DNA of 8,920 bases from Caryophanales bacterium UBA5455 (GTDB lineage Bacteria; Bacillota_I; Bacilli_A; RFN20; CAG-826), in assembly GCA_002427365.1 (NCBI GenBank), contig DIQT01000017.1, forward strand, positions 1 through 8,920, written 5' to 3'. A program made the position numbers and the translations under genes. A model generated the notes under the pieces. That model saw only the letters and a program-made list of their open reading frames with translations, was not told where the DNA came from and did no database searches. This document shows, one piece after another, positions 6,771-8,920 of the stretch; positions within the stretch are counted from its first letter, which is position 1; every line of letters starts with the position of its first letter.

Positions 6771-6986
6771 TTAACGGAGTGGTTTTTCTTTCTTCGAATT
6801 AACGTAAAGAAGGATTTGGCCACTAATCGCGGCAACAACCACAACTGATATCACAACAATTTTTACCCAGTTTGGCCATTTGTGCATACTTATTGCCAGT
6901 GGACCAAAAATCGAAGCGGAAAGAAGCGCGACGACGATCCAATAAATAATACTTTGTTTAAGAAGTTTTTTTTGTTCTTTGTTCAT
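6771..6986 (-). CDS. Small membrane protein with two predicted helices, function unknown
   Basis: A 71-residue protein. It has a charged N-terminus (MNKEQKKLLK), a first hydrophobic helix (about 13-32), a short loop with HKWPNW (35-40), a second helix (about 42-62) and a basic tail (KKEKPLR). A helical hairpin with both ends in the cytoplasm is the simplest topology. No family is recognised. The start is supported by AGG on the minus strand (ATAGGTAG, centred near 6994-7001), about 7 nt before the ATG. It lies 78 nt downstream of the ABC permease on the same strand with no terminator between them, so it may be the last gene of that transcript. A weak extended -10-like string near the permease end (TGGTAATAT on the minus strand) leaves an own promoter possible. 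Confidence 0.72.
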   Translation of the reverse strand: MNKEQKKLLKQSIIYWIVVALLSASIFGPLAISMHKWPNWVKIVVISVVVVAAISGQILLYVNSKKEKPLR

Positions 6987-7064
6987 GGTTCTACCTATGT
7001 ACTAATAAATATTACCATAAATTAAACCGTGGTTGGCGAAGTTTATGTTTTTAAGAATTGGTCG
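6987..7064. other. 78-nt gap between ABC permease and small membrane protein
   Basis: Both flanking genes read on the minus strand. No hairpin with a T run is found here, so read-through from the permease gene is likely. The small gene's ribosome binding site and a weak -10-like string are the only signals seen. Confidence 0.45.
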
Positions 7065-8920
7065 CTAGTTATTTTTAATCGCATCAACGGGTTTTTTTCT
7101 TGCAATCGAACGGACGGGGAAGAAACTTGCACCTAGCGCGACTACTAGCGAAATACCTAACACAAGGAGAACCTGACGAATACTAAAAGCAAAGAGCGTT
7201 ATTTGTAAGCCAATTTGTTCGCGTAATCCTTTGTTAATATAGTAAACAACAATAAAAGAAATTAGCGACGCAAGCGCAAAGTTAATAAGCGCAATAATTA
7301 CACTTTCATTCGCGAAAATCTTAAACACGTCATTACTTCGAGCGCCTAACGCCCGTAAGATACCAATCTCACGCTTTTTATGGGCAACACTTGTCGAAAT
7401 AAAGTTTGTTAACATTAAGGCCGCAAAAGCCGCTAAACCGATACCAATATATAAAAAGATTGGAGCGAGTGATTCCACTAAGTCATTTGCGGCATCTAAA
7501 GTCGGGGTAATTTTATTTTGAATTGTATAAAAAGTATTACTATGATGTTTTAAAACACTAAAACTTGCCAAGTCAAAAATTTCCATTTTACTTTTCGGCA
7601 TTGCGGCTAAAAAGAATCGATAACTACCGGTATCACTTCTTTCCCATATTTCATCGAATTCAATATCGGAGACAATAAGGCTGTTTCCTTCGCGATAATC
7701 TTCTTCATAGGGTAAAAAGATTCCGACAATTGTCCGGGGTTGGGGTTTTTCTTTATTATAAAACTCACTAATATATAAATTCGTATCCGTATCATCGAAA
7801 TTTTCTCGAAGCGCGTTAACCATTTTTTCATTCCATATTTCAATTTTGATATCCGAAAATGATTTTGAACCATATTCATTAATATATTTACCCTCATTAG
7901 TTTGTTGCCGTAAATAATCGCGGTAAATAATTATTTTTTCTTCGCTCGAAAACTCATAATCCGATGGATATGGGCCGGTTGTCCTTAATAAATCATAAAG
8001 TTCTTCCGCTTCTAAATAATTATCACTTACATATTGTTCAAGCGCCTCATTACTATAAACCCAAAACAAATTAGAAAAATCCATTTCCTCTTCGTTATAA
8101 ATAATATTTTTAGAGAAAAACCGCATAAATGTTTCATAAGAAAGAATAACTTCGTCTTCGTTTAGTTTTGTTTTACTTTCATTAAAGAATGTATATTGAC
8201 CCCGCTCATAGTTTCCAAGTTTATAAACCTTTTCAAAACTTCGGTGTTCTTCATAGTCTTCCCACTGCTTTTTTAGATAATAACTAAATGTGCTACCTAA
8301 GCGGAAATACTTATTACTATTCTTAACCCACGTATCATAGTGGTTTTGGCTAATAATTCCTAAGGTATGATAACTAAAGTTTAAAATGCGAGCAAACTCA
8401 GATTCTAACGTATAACTATTTTGTTCATCGGGAAGTTTTAAATCTTCATACCGCGATGTATCAAAGTTTGTATCTAAAACACCGCTAACATAATATGTTT
8501 CTTCCTCGCTATCTCGTGAATAAATCAAAATCTTTTTGCCAATTAAATCGGCTTTGGTCGTAATTTGAAAATCCGCTGCGGTAGGGGGATTGTCTTTATT
8601 AAATATTTTATTTAAATAAGCGTTATAACCCCATTCTTTAAATATTTGATACGTATAATCCGTTACAACAATTTCATTATCATTAATGGGTAAGTTTCCT
8701 TCTAACGAAAAACCTAAGTTAGCAATTTCTTCTAAGCTTAAATACGTAAACCCACTAATGATATTTTTATAAAAGGAATTATATTCGTGGGCATAAAAAT
8801 TATTATCATTTAACGAAGAATGATCCTCGCCACTTCCTTCACAGAAGATTGGCTTTAACTCCATTTTTAGCTCGTTTTGGACGTAAGTTAAATCTTCTTC
8901 CCGTAATTTAAATCCGCGCT
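7065..8920 (-). CDS. FtsX/MacB-type ABC transporter permease, C-terminal part (5' end outside window)
   Basis: The reading frame is open to the window edge and continues at least 18 residues above the Met at 8862-8864, which has no convincing ribosome binding site. It is therefore the 3' part of a longer gene. Numbering from that Met: residues 1-453 are a large extracellular (MacB_PCD-like) region. Residues 454-599 are the FtsX domain, with helices at about 467-488, 522-543 and 564-584, the loop KKREIGILRALGA (496-508) that couples to the ATPase, and a RKKPVDAIK end (589-597). The usual first helix, and an ATPase if fused, must lie upstream. Family members export peptides, antibiotics or lipoproteins, or act as mechanotransmission complexes; the substrate here is unknown. 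The extracellular part repeats a motif: NDNEIVVTDYTYQIF (61-75), NEDEVILSYETFMRFF (235-250) and a weaker GNSLIVSDIEFDEIW (393-407). The 71-residue membrane protein follows 78 nt downstream. Confidence 0.9.
   Translation of the reverse strand, partial: RGFKLREEDLTYVQNELKMELKPIFCEGSGEDHSSLNDNNFYAHEYNSFYKNIISGFTYLSLEEIANLGFSLEGNLPINDNEIVVTDYTYQIFKEWGYNAYLNKIFNKDNPPTAADFQITTKADLIGKKILIYSRDSEEETYYVSGVLDTNFDTSRYEDLKLPDEQNSYTLESEFARILNFSYHTLGIISQNHYDTWVKNSNKYFRLGSTFSYYLKKQWEDYEEHRSFEKVYKLGNYERGQYTFFNESKTKLNEDEVILSYETFMRFFSKNIIYNEEEMDFSNLFWVYSNEALEQYVSDNYLEAEELYDLLRTTGPYPSDYEFSSEEKIIIYRDYLRQQTNEGKYINEYGSKSFSDIKIEIWNEKMVNALRENFDDTDTNLYISEFYNKEKPQPRTIVGIFLPYEEDYREGNSLIVSDIEFDEIWERSDTGSYRFFLAAMPKSKMEIFDLASFSVLKHHSNTFYTIQNKITPTLDAANDLVESLAPIFLYIGIGLAAFAALMLTNFISTSVAHKKREIGILRALGARSNDVFKIFANESVIIALINFALASLISFIVVYYINKGLREQIGLQITLFAFSIRQVLLVLGISLVVALGASFFPVRSIARKKPVDAIKNN

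Noticed and set aside
7607..7897. Minus-strand open frame of 96 codons inside the permease gene
   Set aside because: Out-of-frame shadow in the middle of the extracellular region of the permease, with no motif.
8862..8864. Met at 8862-8864 as the true start of the permease
   Set aside because: The frame stays open to the window edge, there is no convincing ribosome binding site, and the family needs a transmembrane helix upstream of the extracellular region.
1..8920. CRISPR array, insertion sequence, prophage, tRNA or defence system
   Set aside because: No regular repeat-spacer pattern, transposase, integrase, tRNA-like fold or defence motif was seen on either strand.

Overview
This looks like chromosomal sequence from a low-GC, AT-rich member of the Bacilli/Erysipelotrichia-to-Mollicutes group (Izemoplasma, Acholeplasma or RF39-like lineages are the closest in style). 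The signs are AT-rich codon use, strong AGG-type ribosome binding sites, rho-independent terminators, short-lipobox lipoproteins with Ser/Glu-rich linkers, and a nuclease decorated with Ig-like domains. Tryptophan is read from TGG and no gene is broken by TGA, so the standard bacterial code fits. Every stop in the window is TAA or TAG. The lineage is inferred from style; no marker gene is present.

Layout from left to right. Positions 1-219 are a promoter-bearing leader. Positions 220-3108 (+) encode a large surface endonuclease I (EndA/NucM type) with Ig-like domains and a C-terminal membrane anchor. A bidirectional terminator (3129-3156) separates it from the convergent 3176-4894 (-), a CotH-family (atypical protein kinase fold) lipoprotein. 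A minus-strand terminator (4959-4997) insulates that gene from 5018-5572 (-), a NADPH-dependent FMN reductase-like flavoprotein. A divergent intergenic region (5573-5724) leads to 5725-6717 (+), a lipoprotein of unknown function. A second bidirectional terminator (6740-6768) lies before 6771-6986 (-), a 71-residue protein with two membrane segments. Upstream of that is 7065-8920 (-), the C-terminal part of a FtsX/MacB-type ABC transporter permease whose 5' end lies beyond the window.

Five of the six genes encode envelope or secreted products: a nuclease, a CotH-family lipoprotein, an orphan lipoprotein, a small membrane protein and an exporter-type permease. The reductase is the only cytoplasmic one. 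Genes alternate strand and most have their own promoter and terminator, so this is a set of single-gene units rather than one operon. The 71-residue gene may be co-transcribed with the ABC permease.

No defence system, mobile element, CRISPR array, rRNA or tRNA is visible. The most unusual points are a possible CotH kinase acting on Ser-rich lipoprotein linkers next to it, and a 10-nt perfect match that makes the orphan lipoprotein's ribosome binding site complementary to its own terminator arm. Both are hypotheses.
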